Assembly (NCBI GenBank): GCA_902547535.1
Contig: CACCOB010000002.1
Location: forward strand, 290,851-354,850
Source of the DNA: an uncultured Pelagibacteraceae bacterium
Lineage (GTDB): Bacteria > Pseudomonadota > Alphaproteobacteria > Pelagibacterales > Pelagibacteraceae
Direction: 5' to 3'
Length of the DNA: 64,000 nt
The position numbers were made by a program, and so were the translations under genes. Below, piece by piece: positions 26,350 through 34,738 of the stretch. Below the pieces are notes generated by a model, which was not told the DNA's origin, ran no database searches, and worked only from the letters and a program-made list of their open reading frames with translations. The stretch's first letter is position 1. Every line of letters starts with the position of its first letter.

Positions 26350-26965
26350 TTTTTTAATTTCTCAAGCAAAGAGTGTCCAAAAAGTTATAGATGAAAATTC
26401 TGCTGAAATAGAGATTCTTGATCAAAAAATTGGAGACGGAGACCATATTTTTAACATTCAAAGAGGTTTAAAGTTAGTTGTTGAGCTTGAAGATTCAATT
26501 AAAGATTTATCATTAGCCAAAGCTTTAAATATGATAGCAATGAAAGTTCTGTCAGGTATTGGTGGATCATCAGGCGCATTATTTGGAACTTTTTTTATGA
26601 CCATGGCTAAATCTCCTGATCTAGATAAAAATGTTGATTTTACTAAAGCATGTGAAATGATTATTAGTGGAATTAATGCCATGAAAGATAGAGGAAAAGC
26701 TGATGTTGGAGAAAAAACTATGATGGATGTTTTAATACCAGTTTCAGAAAAACTTGACGAATTAAAAAATGAAAGTGAATTTAAATCAGGTTTAAATGAA
26801 GTAATAAAAATTGCTGAAGAAAGAATGTTATCTACAAAAGATATGTTAGCCACAAAAGGTAGAGCATCTTTTTTAGGTGAACGTGCAAAAGGGCATATAG
26901 ATCCTGGAGCCCGTTCTTCACAGCTTATAATCGATACAATTTGTAAATCAGTAATTAATAATTAG
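26339..26965 (+). CDS. dhaL: Dihydroxyacetone kinase-type subunit L
   Basis: The 208-residue protein is a DhaL/DAK2 nucleotide-binding subunit. Motifs are IGDGDHIFNIQRG with the Mg-binding aspartates, SGIGGSSGALFGTFF, KADVGEKTMMDVL and GRASFLGERAKGHIDPGA. I chose ATG at 26339 because AAGGAA lies just upstream and the length fits DhaL; an upstream TTG at 26315 is less likely. It overlaps the ATPase gene by 11 bases. With DhaK it would phosphorylate a short-chain ketose, classically dihydroxyacetone. No DhaM phosphoryl donor is in the window, so the subunit may use ATP directly, or DhaM may be elsewhere. Confidence 0.87.
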   Translation: MSVSFLISQAKSVQKVIDENSAEIEILDQKIGDGDHIFNIQRGLKLVVELEDSIKDLSLAKALNMIAMKVLSGIGGSSGALFGTFFMTMAKSPDLDKNVDFTKACEMIISGINAMKDRGKADVGEKTMMDVLIPVSEKLDELKNESEFKSGLNEVIKIAEERMLSTKDMLATKGRASFLGERAKGHIDPGARSSQLIIDTICKSVINN

Positions 26966-26973
26966 GAGGGAAA

Positions 26974-27966
26974 ATGAAAAAATTTATTAACAATAACGAT
27001 GATTTTTTAATAGAGAGCCTTAAAGGTTTTGGTAAAGCGCATAGTGACATTATAAACGTCAATCTAGACCCAAGTTTTGTTTCAAGAAAAAATAAAACCA
27101 AAGATGGAAAAGTTTCCCTAATTTCAGGTGGCGGCAGTGGTCATGAACCGATGCATGGAGGATTTGTTGGTCATGGAATGTTAGACGCGGCATGCCCAGG
27201 TTTTGTATTTTCAGCTCCAACACCTGATCAAATTCAAGCAGCAGCAGAACATGTTGATAGTGGTGCAGGAGTTTTGTTTATTGTTAAAAATTATTCTGGA
27301 GACATAATGAACTTTCAAATGGGAGCTGAAATGTACTCTGGTAAAAATGATAGTATTGTCACTAACGATGATGTTGCAGTTGAAGACTCTACATTTACTA
27401 CTGGAAGAAGAGGTGTTGCAGCAACTGTACTAGTAGAAAAAATAGTTGGATCTCTAGCTGAACATGGAGGTTCTCTTGAAGAATGTAAAAAACTTGGTGA
27501 AAAAGTTAATAAAAACGCTGGCACAATGGGAGTTGCATTTACAAGTTGCACTGTCCCTGCTGCTGGCAAGCCTACTTTTGATATAGGTGATGATGAAATG
27601 GAGTTTGGTGTAGGGATCCATGGTGAGCCAGGAAGGAAGAGAGAAAAAATTCAGCCGTCAAAAACGATTGTTGGCAATATTTTGGAAGCTATTTTAGATA
27701 ATTTGAAACCAGAAAAAAATGAAAAGAATTTACTTTTCGTAAATGGAATGGGTGGCACTCCTTTAACAGAATTATATTTAGTTTACGAGGATGCGTGTCA
27801 AATTTTGCAATCAAAGGGTATTCAAGTAACAAAAAGTTTAGTTGGAAATTATTGTACATCACTTGAAATGCAAGGTGCTTCAATCACTCTTCTCAAATGT
27901 GATGATGAAATCTTAAAACATTGGGATGCTCCGGTTCATACAGCGGCAATGAGATGGGGAATGTAA
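26974..27966 (+). CDS. dhaK: Dihydroxyacetone kinase-type subunit K
   Basis: The 330-residue protein is a DhaK/DAK1 substrate-binding subunit. Substrate residues are visible: GGGSGHEPMHGGFVGHGM with the pocket Gly and His, NYSGDIMNF with the active-site Asp, and His216 in GVGIHGEPG, which matches the histidine that binds the ketone covalently as a hemiaminal. A strong AGGAGGG ribosome binding site is present 8 bases after dhaL. The pair is last in the transporter operon, implying that the imported compound or its product is phosphorylated. The substrate may be dihydroxyacetone from glycerol, or a C4-C5 ketose, since related kinases act on erythrulose-like sugars. Confidence 0.88.
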   Translation: MKKFINNNDDFLIESLKGFGKAHSDIINVNLDPSFVSRKNKTKDGKVSLISGGGSGHEPMHGGFVGHGMLDAACPGFVFSAPTPDQIQAAAEHVDSGAGVLFIVKNYSGDIMNFQMGAEMYSGKNDSIVTNDDVAVEDSTFTTGRRGVAATVLVEKIVGSLAEHGGSLEECKKLGEKVNKNAGTMGVAFTSCTVPAAGKPTFDIGDDEMEFGVGIHGEPGRKREKIQPSKTIVGNILEAILDNLKPEKNEKNLLFVNGMGGTPLTELYLVYEDACQILQSKGIQVTKSLVGNYCTSLEMQGASITLLKCDDEILKHWDAPVHTAAMRWGM

Positions 27967-27978
27967 AACTTTTTTTGA

Positions 27979-29130
27979 TCAAATAATAACTAAATCAAGT
28001 TTCTGATTGCCAAGTCTTTCGTTACCACTTTCCGTAACTAGGTAAGTTTCACCTAAGTTCATTGCTAAATTATTTTCAGAATCCATTAATATCATATGCA
28101 TAAAAAATACATTTCCAGCCTCAATTAAATATGAATTCCCAGTGTATAGCATTGGCCAATCCATCCAATTAGGGGAAAAAGTTGCGCCTAATGAATACCC
28201 ACATGCATTCATCCGACAATGTTTATAACCTAAATTATCAAATATTTTTGCGTGCATATCAAAAACCTCACCAATTTTATTTCCAGGTTTTAATGTATTT
28301 TCGCAATTTTTTAGTGCTTCCATACAAGCCTCGTGCATTTCATAATGTTTAGGATTTGCTTTTCCAATCAGTATAGTTCTGAACATTGCTGAATGATAAT
28401 GTCTAAATGTGCCAGCCCATTCAATAGTGAGTTGATCTACATCATTAAGTATTTGCTTTTCTGATTGGTATCTACATAATAGTGCGTTCTTACCAGAGCC
28501 TATTATAAATTCATTTGCTGGATAGTCTCCACCACCTTCAAAAATTACTCTATTCATTTCTGCAAGAATTTTACTCTCACTCACTCCTTTTTTAGCAAAT
28601 TTCCAAACTACTTCCAAAGCTTTGTCGGCAAGGATTGCCGCTTCCTTAACATAAACTATTTCTTCAGAAGATTTAATTACTCTGAGTTTTGTTATTAATT
28701 CAGATTTATCATATAAAGAGCAAAAATTTTTTAATGATTTATTTAAATTAATTGCATTACGTCCAGTAAGTCCATAAGCTTCATACTCAATACCGATCTT
28801 TTTGTCTTTTAAGTTAAGTTCGTTTAAAATTTGTTTTAGATTTTCTGTAGGATTAGAATTATCTTTATCAATCCAAATTCTAATATCTTGAATATTTGAA
28901 GTATTTTGTGCTTGTCTTAAATCAGGAGCTCTAGTTAATAATATTACATTACCCTTTTGGTCTAATATTAAGGATTGAAAAAAAACATAACCAAATGTAT
29001 CGTAACCAGTTAACCAATACATAGACTCTTGCCTAAACATTACCAAGGCATCTATTTTTTCCTCTTTTAATTTGTTGATAACTTTATTTTTTCTAGTTTT
29101 AAATTCTTCTGTAGAAAAATGGAGGCCCAT
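27979..29130 (-). CDS. M24-fold hydrolase lacking metal ligands (creatinase/ectoine hydrolase-like)
   Basis: The 383-residue protein has the two-domain creatinase/aminopeptidase P layout: an N-terminal domain up to about residue 150 and a pita-bread domain after it. Where Xaa-Pro peptidases carry metal-binding Asp, Asp and His, this protein has IEWAGTF, SAMFRT and CGYSLGATF, so the Asp, Asp and His ligands are all replaced. The same loss is seen in creatinase and ectoine hydrolase, which cleave amidine or lactam C-N bonds without metal. It is therefore probably not a peptidase. Its start shares one base with the stop of the hydratase-like gene. Substrate unknown; a compatible solute or creatine-like compound is my inference. 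Confidence 0.75.
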   Translation of the reverse strand: MGLHFSTEEFKTRKNKVINKLKEEKIDALVMFRQESMYWLTGYDTFGYVFFQSLILDQKGNVILLTRAPDLRQAQNTSNIQDIRIWIDKDNSNPTENLKQILNELNLKDKKIGIEYEAYGLTGRNAINLNKSLKNFCSLYDKSELITKLRVIKSSEEIVYVKEAAILADKALEVVWKFAKKGVSESKILAEMNRVIFEGGGDYPANEFIIGSGKNALLCRYQSEKQILNDVDQLTIEWAGTFRHYHSAMFRTILIGKANPKHYEMHEACMEALKNCENTLKPGNKIGEVFDMHAKIFDNLGYKHCRMNACGYSLGATFSPNWMDWPMLYTGNSYLIEAGNVFFMHMILMDSENNLAMNLGETYLVTESGNERLGNQKLDLVII

Positions 29131-29906
29131 TAATTAATAGTGGTTCTAACAGATCCAATTTTATCAACTTTTCCAATATATTCGCCTTTATTTTTTATTG
29201 GAACAACTCCTACTGTTGAGCCCGTGAACACGTAGAAATCTTTTTCTAATATCACTTTTTCTTTCCTAATTTTATTTAACACAAACTTTAGAGAATTAAG
29301 TGGATTGATATAAACAGTATTTGTATTGCCTTTAACATTTAACCCCTTATTATTTTTTAAATTTGTTTTTAAATTGTTTAAATTTAATTTTTTAAACTTC
29401 TTTTTTGGTCCTGTAATAAATTTAATATTTACTCCAAAATCACTGCATAAATCACCTAAATACTTTATACCTTTTTTCTTCTGTCTAAAACCTACTACTT
29501 CAATGCAAGGACCCATATATGTTATAAATTTTGTGATACTTTTTGTATCTAGCCTACCTTTGAAACCAAAAAAGGATTTTTTAATAATGTAATAAACTTC
29601 TACTTCAATACCAAGAGCATATTTATTTACCTTAACTTTACCCCCTGATTTAATAAGGTTTTTTTGAAATACTGTTGAATGGAAAGGTTCTTTTTCTTTT
29701 AATTTTTTTAACAGAGCAAAAATAGTTCCGCCTGCTTTAAATCCTATTTTGTTATCACTAATTTTACTTTCACACAGCAATCTTAATTTATGGGCAAGTT
29801 TAATATTTTTACAAAATTTTTCAGGTATTGGTTTGATTAATTTATTCTTATTATAGGCAGTAACTAATTTATTGGCTACTAAATCAATTTCTTTTTTTAT
29901 TTTCAT
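29130..29906 (-). CDS. 2-keto-4-pentenoate hydratase-like protein (FAH fold)
   Basis: The 258-residue protein resembles 2-oxopent-4-enoate hydratase/4-oxalocrotonate decarboxylase. Family elements are KIGFKAGGT, the metal-site strand LGIEVEVYYII with two Glu, MGPCIEVVGFR and the C-terminal FTGSTVGVVPI. It normally hydrates an unsaturated 2-oxoacid near the end of meta-cleavage pathways. It is very Lys- and Asn-rich, and the gene has unusually low GC. It overlaps the M24-type gene by one base and follows the GDP-fucose synthase gene by 7 bases. No other aromatic-degradation gene is nearby, so its actual substrate is open. Confidence 0.75.
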   Translation of the reverse strand: MKIKKEIDLVANKLVTAYNKNKLIKPIPEKFCKNIKLAHKLRLLCESKISDNKIGFKAGGTIFALLKKLKEKEPFHSTVFQKNLIKSGGKVKVNKYALGIEVEVYYIIKKSFFGFKGRLDTKSITKFITYMGPCIEVVGFRQKKKGIKYLGDLCSDFGVNIKFITGPKKKFKKLNLNNLKTNLKNNKGLNVKGNTNTVYINPLNSLKFVLNKIRKEKVILEKDFYVFTGSTVGVVPIKNKGEYIGKVDKIGSVRTTIN

Positions 29907-29913
29907 AATATTG

Positions 29914-30882
29914 TTAATTATAATTATTAATAATTTTTTCTAATTTATTATAAAAAATCTTTTTATTATATTGTTTATATGATTTTAAAATTTTTTTTAT
30001 TTTATAGCTACTCATAATTTTTCTTTTTACACCATTTGGCATTTTTTTATTAAACTTAATAATGGGAAAATAATTAACTATTTTACATATCATTTTAGCT
30101 AAATTTATAATCGATATTTCATATCCACTTCCAATATTTAAATGAGAATTTGAGTAATCAAAATTTTTCCAATAATTTTTCTTCGAAATTTTTAAAATTT
30201 TTATAGAATTTATTACCAAGTCCTCCACATACATAAACTCTCTTTTTGGAGTTCCGTCGCCCCATAGAGTAATACTTTTTTTTTTATTAATTTTTGCAGT
30301 TTTAATCTTTCTAATTAAAGATGCTATGACGTGACTATTTTTTTGATGATAATTATCATTATCTCCAAATAAGTTTGGTGGAATAATTGTCCTAAAGTCT
30401 ACATAATTTTTTTTTCCATGCTGTCTCATTAAACCTTCGCATTGTTTGATGCCAGCTAATTTCGAAATTGCATACTGCTCATTAGTTTTTTCTAAATACC
30501 CACCTAAAAGCATTTCTTCACTCATTGGCTGTTTAGCATTTTTTGGGTATATGCAACTTGATCCAAGAAATAAAACTTTTTTAATTTTATTTTTAAATGA
30601 TGAATTTATTAAATTAGCTTGAATTAATAAATTATCATTAATAAAGTCATATGGATATGCATAATTCGCATAAATACCTCCAACTTTAGCCGAGCATATT
30701 ATTACAATGTTTGGCTTTAATTTTTTAATATACTGATCTACTTTTTTTTGATCTCTAAGATCTAGTTTTTTTTTCTCTTTAAAAAATAGTTTACTATAAC
30801 CTTTAAGTTTTAAAATTTTTAAAAATGCTGATCCTACCATTCCTTTGTGTCCAGCTATAAAAATTTTATCTGTTTTTTTCAT
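29914..30882 (-). CDS. fcl: GDP-L-fucose synthase-like epimerase/reductase
   Basis: The 322-residue extended short-chain dehydrogenase has the NADP motif FIAGHKGMVGSAF, the family-specific AKVGGIYANYAYPYDFI, GSSCIYPKNAKQPM with the active-site Ser and Cys, and catalytic YAISKLAG. This matches GDP-L-fucose synthase (WcaG), which makes GDP-L-fucose from GDP-4-keto-6-deoxymannose. The usual partner GDP-mannose dehydratase is not in the window, so it must be elsewhere or the product differs. Like its downstream neighbour it is very AT- and Lys-rich. It suggests a fucose-type sugar in a surface glycan. Confidence 0.85.
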   Translation of the reverse strand: MKKTDKIFIAGHKGMVGSAFLKILKLKGYSKLFFKEKKKLDLRDQKKVDQYIKKLKPNIVIICSAKVGGIYANYAYPYDFINDNLLIQANLINSSFKNKIKKVLFLGSSCIYPKNAKQPMSEEMLLGGYLEKTNEQYAISKLAGIKQCEGLMRQHGKKNYVDFRTIIPPNLFGDNDNYHQKNSHVIASLIRKIKTAKINKKKSITLWGDGTPKREFMYVEDLVINSIKILKISKKNYWKNFDYSNSHLNIGSGYEISIINLAKMICKIVNYFPIIKFNKKMPNGVKRKIMSSYKIKKILKSYKQYNKKIFYNKLEKIINNYN

Positions 30883-30936
30883 ATTTGATTAATATTATTT
30901 TAGATAGTTAATCAACGCTATATTTAATTTTATAAT

Positions 30937-31725
30937 TTATTTAAGAACTGTCATTGGATCAAGTCTAGTTTGAAACCAATTAACTCTAAAGTCTAAATGA
31001 GGACCTGTTGATCTACCAGTAGAACCTACTGTACCAATTATATCACCTTGTTTTATTAAGTCTCCAACCTTAACCATTACATTTTCTAAATGTGAATAGA
31101 TTGTTGAAATGCCATGGCCATGATCCATTATGATTGTTCCACCAGTGTAATAAAGATCATTTTCAGCCATTGTAACAACTCCAGTTCCAGATGACTTTAT
31201 AGGTGTTCCTTTTTTTGCAGCAATATCTATTCCATAGTGAGGCCATCTTGGTTTACCATTTAGAATTCTTTGACTTCCATAAACACCGCTTATTATTCCA
31301 GCGACTGGCATAATGAAGTTATTGCTAAAATAATTTAAATCTGAATTTATTGCCCTTGCTTCACCTATTTTTCCATTCTCTTTTTTTATTCTTTTATATA
31401 CAGATTCTGGGGGTGTTACTTTATTTTCAGGTAATCCATTTATTCTTTGTATATTGTATTTTCTTTTATATATACGTTTAGTAATTTTATTTGTTTTACC
31501 ATTTAAAATTTTTGTAATTATTACATCATATTTTCTATCTCTATCTATACCAAATGCAAAGAAACCATTTTTGGATACTTTTATATTTTTTTTATCAACT
31601 ATAATTTGTGCACCTGGATCAGTTTTACCTAATATAAAATGTCCTTGAATAAACTTACCGGTAAATTCAATTGCAAGAATATTTGTAGGAAATAAAATTG
31701 CTATGATAAGCAATATTTTTTTCAT
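30937..31725 (-). CDS. Periplasmic M23 (LytM-type) peptidase
   Basis: I chose the ATG at 31725, which opens a signal peptide (KKILLIIAILFPTNILA) and overlaps the upstream SDR stop by one base; an upstream start at 31803 would add an unlikely leader. The 262-residue protein ends in an M23 domain with HYGIDIAAKKGTPI (first His and Asp ligands), HGHGISTIYSHLENV and TGPHLDFRVNW. The usual HxH is HxD here, a substitution I recall from related M23 proteins in alphaproteobacteria. Such proteins cut or bind cross-linked peptidoglycan. Whether it is active or an activator of amidases is uncertain. Confidence 0.82.
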   Translation of the reverse strand: MKKILLIIAILFPTNILAIEFTGKFIQGHFILGKTDPGAQIIVDKKNIKVSKNGFFAFGIDRDRKYDVIITKILNGKTNKITKRIYKRKYNIQRINGLPENKVTPPESVYKRIKKENGKIGEARAINSDLNYFSNNFIMPVAGIISGVYGSQRILNGKPRWPHYGIDIAAKKGTPIKSSGTGVVTMAENDLYYTGGTIIMDHGHGISTIYSHLENVMVKVGDLIKQGDIIGTVGSTGRSTGPHLDFRVNWFQTRLDPMTVLK

Positions 31726-32483
31726 TATTTTGCGGTCCACCCACCGTCTATTTTTATAGATGTTCCTGTTATCATTGCTGCAGCATCTGAAGCTAAAAAA
31801 CAAACCGCTGTTGCTACATCGCTCTCTTTTGCTGCTTTACCCATAGGAATATTTCCTAGTGCTAATTTTTTAAAATCTTTATTTTTAAAAAATTTTTTCA
31901 CCATAGGTGTTTCAACAAAGGTTGGTGCTACTGTATTTACTCTTATATTTTTTGTGGCGAGTTCTACACCCATACCTTTAGTTAGTCCTTCAATACCAAA
32001 TTTTGTCATATTATAAACGTTTCTGCCAGTCATCCCTACATGACCCAGTTGCGATGACATGTTTATAATGGATCCACCTCTTTTTTTATTTTTTATCATT
32101 TTTTTTACAACTATTTGAGCAACATTAAATGCGGCTCTTAAATTTAAATCTATCAAATAATTTAAGCTTTCTTGTTTTACTTTATCAAATGGTTCTGGAA
32201 TATTAGTCCCAGCATTATTTACAAGAATATCAATAATTTTTATTTTTTTTAATTTTTCCTGTAATTCTCTATAGTTCATTACATCGCAATTAATTTTGAT
32301 TAATTTACTTTTGACTTTTTTTATGTCTTTTTCTAATTTATCAAGATCAGAGGATGTTCTACTCAAACCAATAATAGTTGCACCTGCTTCAGCTAGCGCA
32401 ATTGAACAAGCGCGTCCTAAGCCTTTACCAGCTCCTGTAACAAGAGCATATTTTCCTTTAAGATTAATTTTTTTTAAATACAT
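31725..32483 (-). CDS. SDR-family oxidoreductase
   Basis: The 252-residue classical short-chain dehydrogenase has the NAD(P) motif VTGAGKGLGRA, NNAGTNIPEPF, catalytic Ser in NMSSQLGH, YNMTKFGI with Tyr and Lys, and a C-terminal TGTSIKIDGGW. Sequence suggests a gluconate 5-dehydrogenase/3-oxoacyl-ACP reductase-like subgroup, but substrates of this family cannot be told from motifs. It follows terC directly (stop of one and start of the other adjacent) and shares one base with the M23 peptidase gene, so it is inside a minus-strand operon headed by the GMC oxidoreductase. Confidence 0.87.
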   Translation of the reverse strand: MYLKKINLKGKYALVTGAGKGLGRACSIALAEAGATIIGLSRTSSDLDKLEKDIKKVKSKLIKINCDVMNYRELQEKLKKIKIIDILVNNAGTNIPEPFDKVKQESLNYLIDLNLRAAFNVAQIVVKKMIKNKKRGGSIINMSSQLGHVGMTGRNVYNMTKFGIEGLTKGMGVELATKNIRVNTVAPTFVETPMVKKFFKNKDFKKLALGNIPMGKAAKESDVATAVCFLASDAAAMITGTSIKIDGGWTAK

Positions 32484-33059
32484 TTAAATAAATAACTTGA
32501 TGTCCGTATAAATTAAATCAATTGCAACAAATAATATAGCAAATAAACCAACCCAAGCTATCCATTTGTATTCTTTAATCCATCGAGAAATTAATGTTGC
32601 AGCAGTTGCCATTAATATAATTGATAAAACAAGACCAAAAACTAATAAATAGTAATGATCTTTGGCAGCACCTGCTACACCCAATACATTATCTAAACTC
32701 ATAGTAAAATCAGCTAACAAAACAGTCCAAATTGCCTTAAGCATTGATGAACTATCTACTTTGATATTTTCCTCGTCATTTTGTGAATTTTTAATTACAT
32801 CAACATAAAGCTTGTAAACTATGTATAACAACAACAAACCTCCTAAGAGTCTTAGGCCTGTTATTTGTAAAAGGTAAGCAGTTATGAGCGTTAATAAAAT
32901 TCTTAATATTACTGCTCCACCAATTCCCCAGAAAATAATTTTTTTTCTTTGTTCTGGAGGAAATTTCGAAGCAACCATTCCTATAATAATGGCATTATCT
33001 CCAGCAAGAATTAAATCAATAAATATTATTTGAAAAAAAATTGTAATTTCTTCTGTCAT
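32484..33059 (-). CDS. TerC-family integral membrane protein
   Basis: The 191-residue protein has five to six hydrophobic helices and the TerC signature with acidic residues inside the membrane: FIDLILAGDNAIIIGM near the N-terminus and DFTMSLDNVLGVAG in the second half. TerC/YjbE-type proteins have been linked to manganese or calcium export and to metalation of secreted proteins. It overlaps the GMC gene by 4 bases (ATGA), so it is co-translated. The link with its enzyme neighbours is not evident. Confidence 0.87.
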   Translation of the reverse strand: MTEEITIFFQIIFIDLILAGDNAIIIGMVASKFPPEQRKKIIFWGIGGAVILRILLTLITAYLLQITGLRLLGGLLLLYIVYKLYVDVIKNSQNDEENIKVDSSSMLKAIWTVLLADFTMSLDNVLGVAGAAKDHYYLLVFGLVLSIILMATAATLISRWIKEYKWIAWVGLFAILFVAIDLIYTDIKLFI

Positions 33060-34657
33060 CTAGCATCTTCTATTATCATATCTGCTGCTTTTTCAGCAAT
33101 CATAATAGTAGGTGCATTAGTATTTCCTGAGGTTATCGATGGCATAACAGATGCATCAACAATTCTTAAATTTTTCAAGCCATGAGCCACTAATCTATCA
33201 GATACGACTGCATTTTCATCGGAACCCATCCTACAAGTACTTACAGGGTGAAAAATAGTACTGCAAAATTTTCCAGCTTCTTTAGCTAATTCCTCATTAT
33301 CTGTAATATGAATGCCAGGTCTATATTCCTCTGGTTCATATTTTTTGTATGCTTTAGAATTCATTACAATGTTTCTTGTAATTTTTAATGCTTTGCCTGC
33401 AATTTCTCTGTCTTCATCTGTAGACAAATAATTCATTTTTATTTTTGGGGACACTCTTGTATCTGAAGATTTTAGTTCTATAGAACCTCTGCTTGTGGGT
33501 CTTACATTGGTTATGCTAGGAGTAAATGCTGTAAATTTATGCAGAGATCCTTTGCCTAATACATCTGTACTAGCAGGAGAAACGTGAAACTGTAAATTAG
33601 GAGTTGCCAAGTGTGGATCACTTTTGACAAAGCCACATAAATAACTAGCCCCAACAGTAAGCGGTCCTTTTCTAAATAAAAGATATTTAAGTCCTGTCAT
33701 AAATTTTTTAGTCATACTGTAATAAATATCATTTAAACTCTCTAAATTTTTGACTTTGTAAACTGGTCTGAGCATTAAATGATCAGTTAAATTCATGCCT
33801 ACTCCTGGGTGATCTTTAACAACGTTTACGTTATTTTTTTTTAACAATTCACCTGGACCAATACCTGAGGCTTGAAGAATATGAGGAGAACCAATTGTTC
33901 CAGAACTTAAAATCACTTCCTTATTTGCTTTTACAGATATTACATTGTTACCGATCCAGTAATTTACTTTGTCTGCTTTTTTATTATCGAACTCAATATT
34001 CTTAACATGAGCATTTGTAACAACTTTTAAATTCTTTCTTTTTTTTACAGGATTTAGATATCCAACTGCTGTGCTACATCTAAGTCCATTTCTAACCGTA
34101 AAAGGAAAATAACCCATGCCCTCGTTATCTCCATTATTGAAATCATCAGTTCTTTTATGGCCGAACTCTTCTGCTGCATCCATAAAAAGATCACAAACTT
34201 TAAATGTGCCTCTTATTTCTTGAACAGCTAAAGGGCCTCCAGATCCATGAAATTCATTTTCACCAAATTGGAAATCTTCAGATTTTTTAAAATATGGAAG
34301 AACATCTTCCCAAGACCAACCAACATTACCAAGTTGTCTCCAGTAATTAAAATCATTAGACTGGCCTCTTATATAAAGCATTCCATTGATAGAGGAACTT
34401 CCACCCAATGTTTTACCTCTTGGATAAACCATTTCTCTATTATCACAATATTTCTCTCTCTCTGTTTGAAAACACCAATCTGTTTTAGGGTTTAACATTG
34501 TCTTAAAATATCCACCTGGGATATGTATCCATGGATTAGTATCTTTGCTTCCTGCTTCGATTAATAATACTTTGTGATTAGGGTTAGCACTCAATCTGTT
34601 AGCTAAGACACAGCCTGCCGATCCTGCACCTAAAATAATATAATCAAAGTTTTCCAT
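33056..34657 (-). CDS. GMC-family FAD oxidoreductase (choline/alcohol dehydrogenase-like)
   Basis: The 533-residue flavoenzyme has the FAD motif YIILGAGSAGCVLANRL at the N-terminus, the two GMC signatures (PRGKTLGGSSSINGMLYIRG and SSGTIGSPHILQASGIGP), and the catalytic pair His in FHPVSTCRMG and Asn in SGNTNAPTIMI. Members oxidise primary alcohols to aldehydes; choline dehydrogenase and alkanol dehydrogenase AlkJ are close types. It is the first gene of the minus-strand operon running through terC, the SDR and the M23 peptidase, and is divergent from the monooxygenase gene. No betaine aldehyde dehydrogenase or betaine regulator is adjacent, so choline is not assured as substrate. Confidence 0.9.
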   Translation of the reverse strand: MENFDYIILGAGSAGCVLANRLSANPNHKVLLIEAGSKDTNPWIHIPGGYFKTMLNPKTDWCFQTEREKYCDNREMVYPRGKTLGGSSSINGMLYIRGQSNDFNYWRQLGNVGWSWEDVLPYFKKSEDFQFGENEFHGSGGPLAVQEIRGTFKVCDLFMDAAEEFGHKRTDDFNNGDNEGMGYFPFTVRNGLRCSTAVGYLNPVKKRKNLKVVTNAHVKNIEFDNKKADKVNYWIGNNVISVKANKEVILSSGTIGSPHILQASGIGPGELLKKNNVNVVKDHPGVGMNLTDHLMLRPVYKVKNLESLNDIYYSMTKKFMTGLKYLLFRKGPLTVGASYLCGFVKSDPHLATPNLQFHVSPASTDVLGKGSLHKFTAFTPSITNVRPTSRGSIELKSSDTRVSPKIKMNYLSTDEDREIAGKALKITRNIVMNSKAYKKYEPEEYRPGIHITDNEELAKEAGKFCSTIFHPVSTCRMGSDENAVVSDRLVAHGLKNLRIVDASVMPSITSGNTNAPTIMIAEKAADMIIEDAR

Positions 34658-34738
34658 ATTAATTATAATAATTAAATTTTTTTAAAAATCTTTTAACATA
34701 TACTTTATAAATTAAATAATAAGATTAGGTAGTTTAAT

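Noticed and set aside
26458..26853. Minus-strand frame of 131 codons inside dhaL
   Set aside because: Shadow of a well-supported kinase subunit; no plausible domain.
31726..31803. Upstream extension of the M23 peptidase
   Set aside because: It overlaps the SDR gene and delays the signal peptide by 26 residues; the ATG at 31725 is coupled to the SDR stop.
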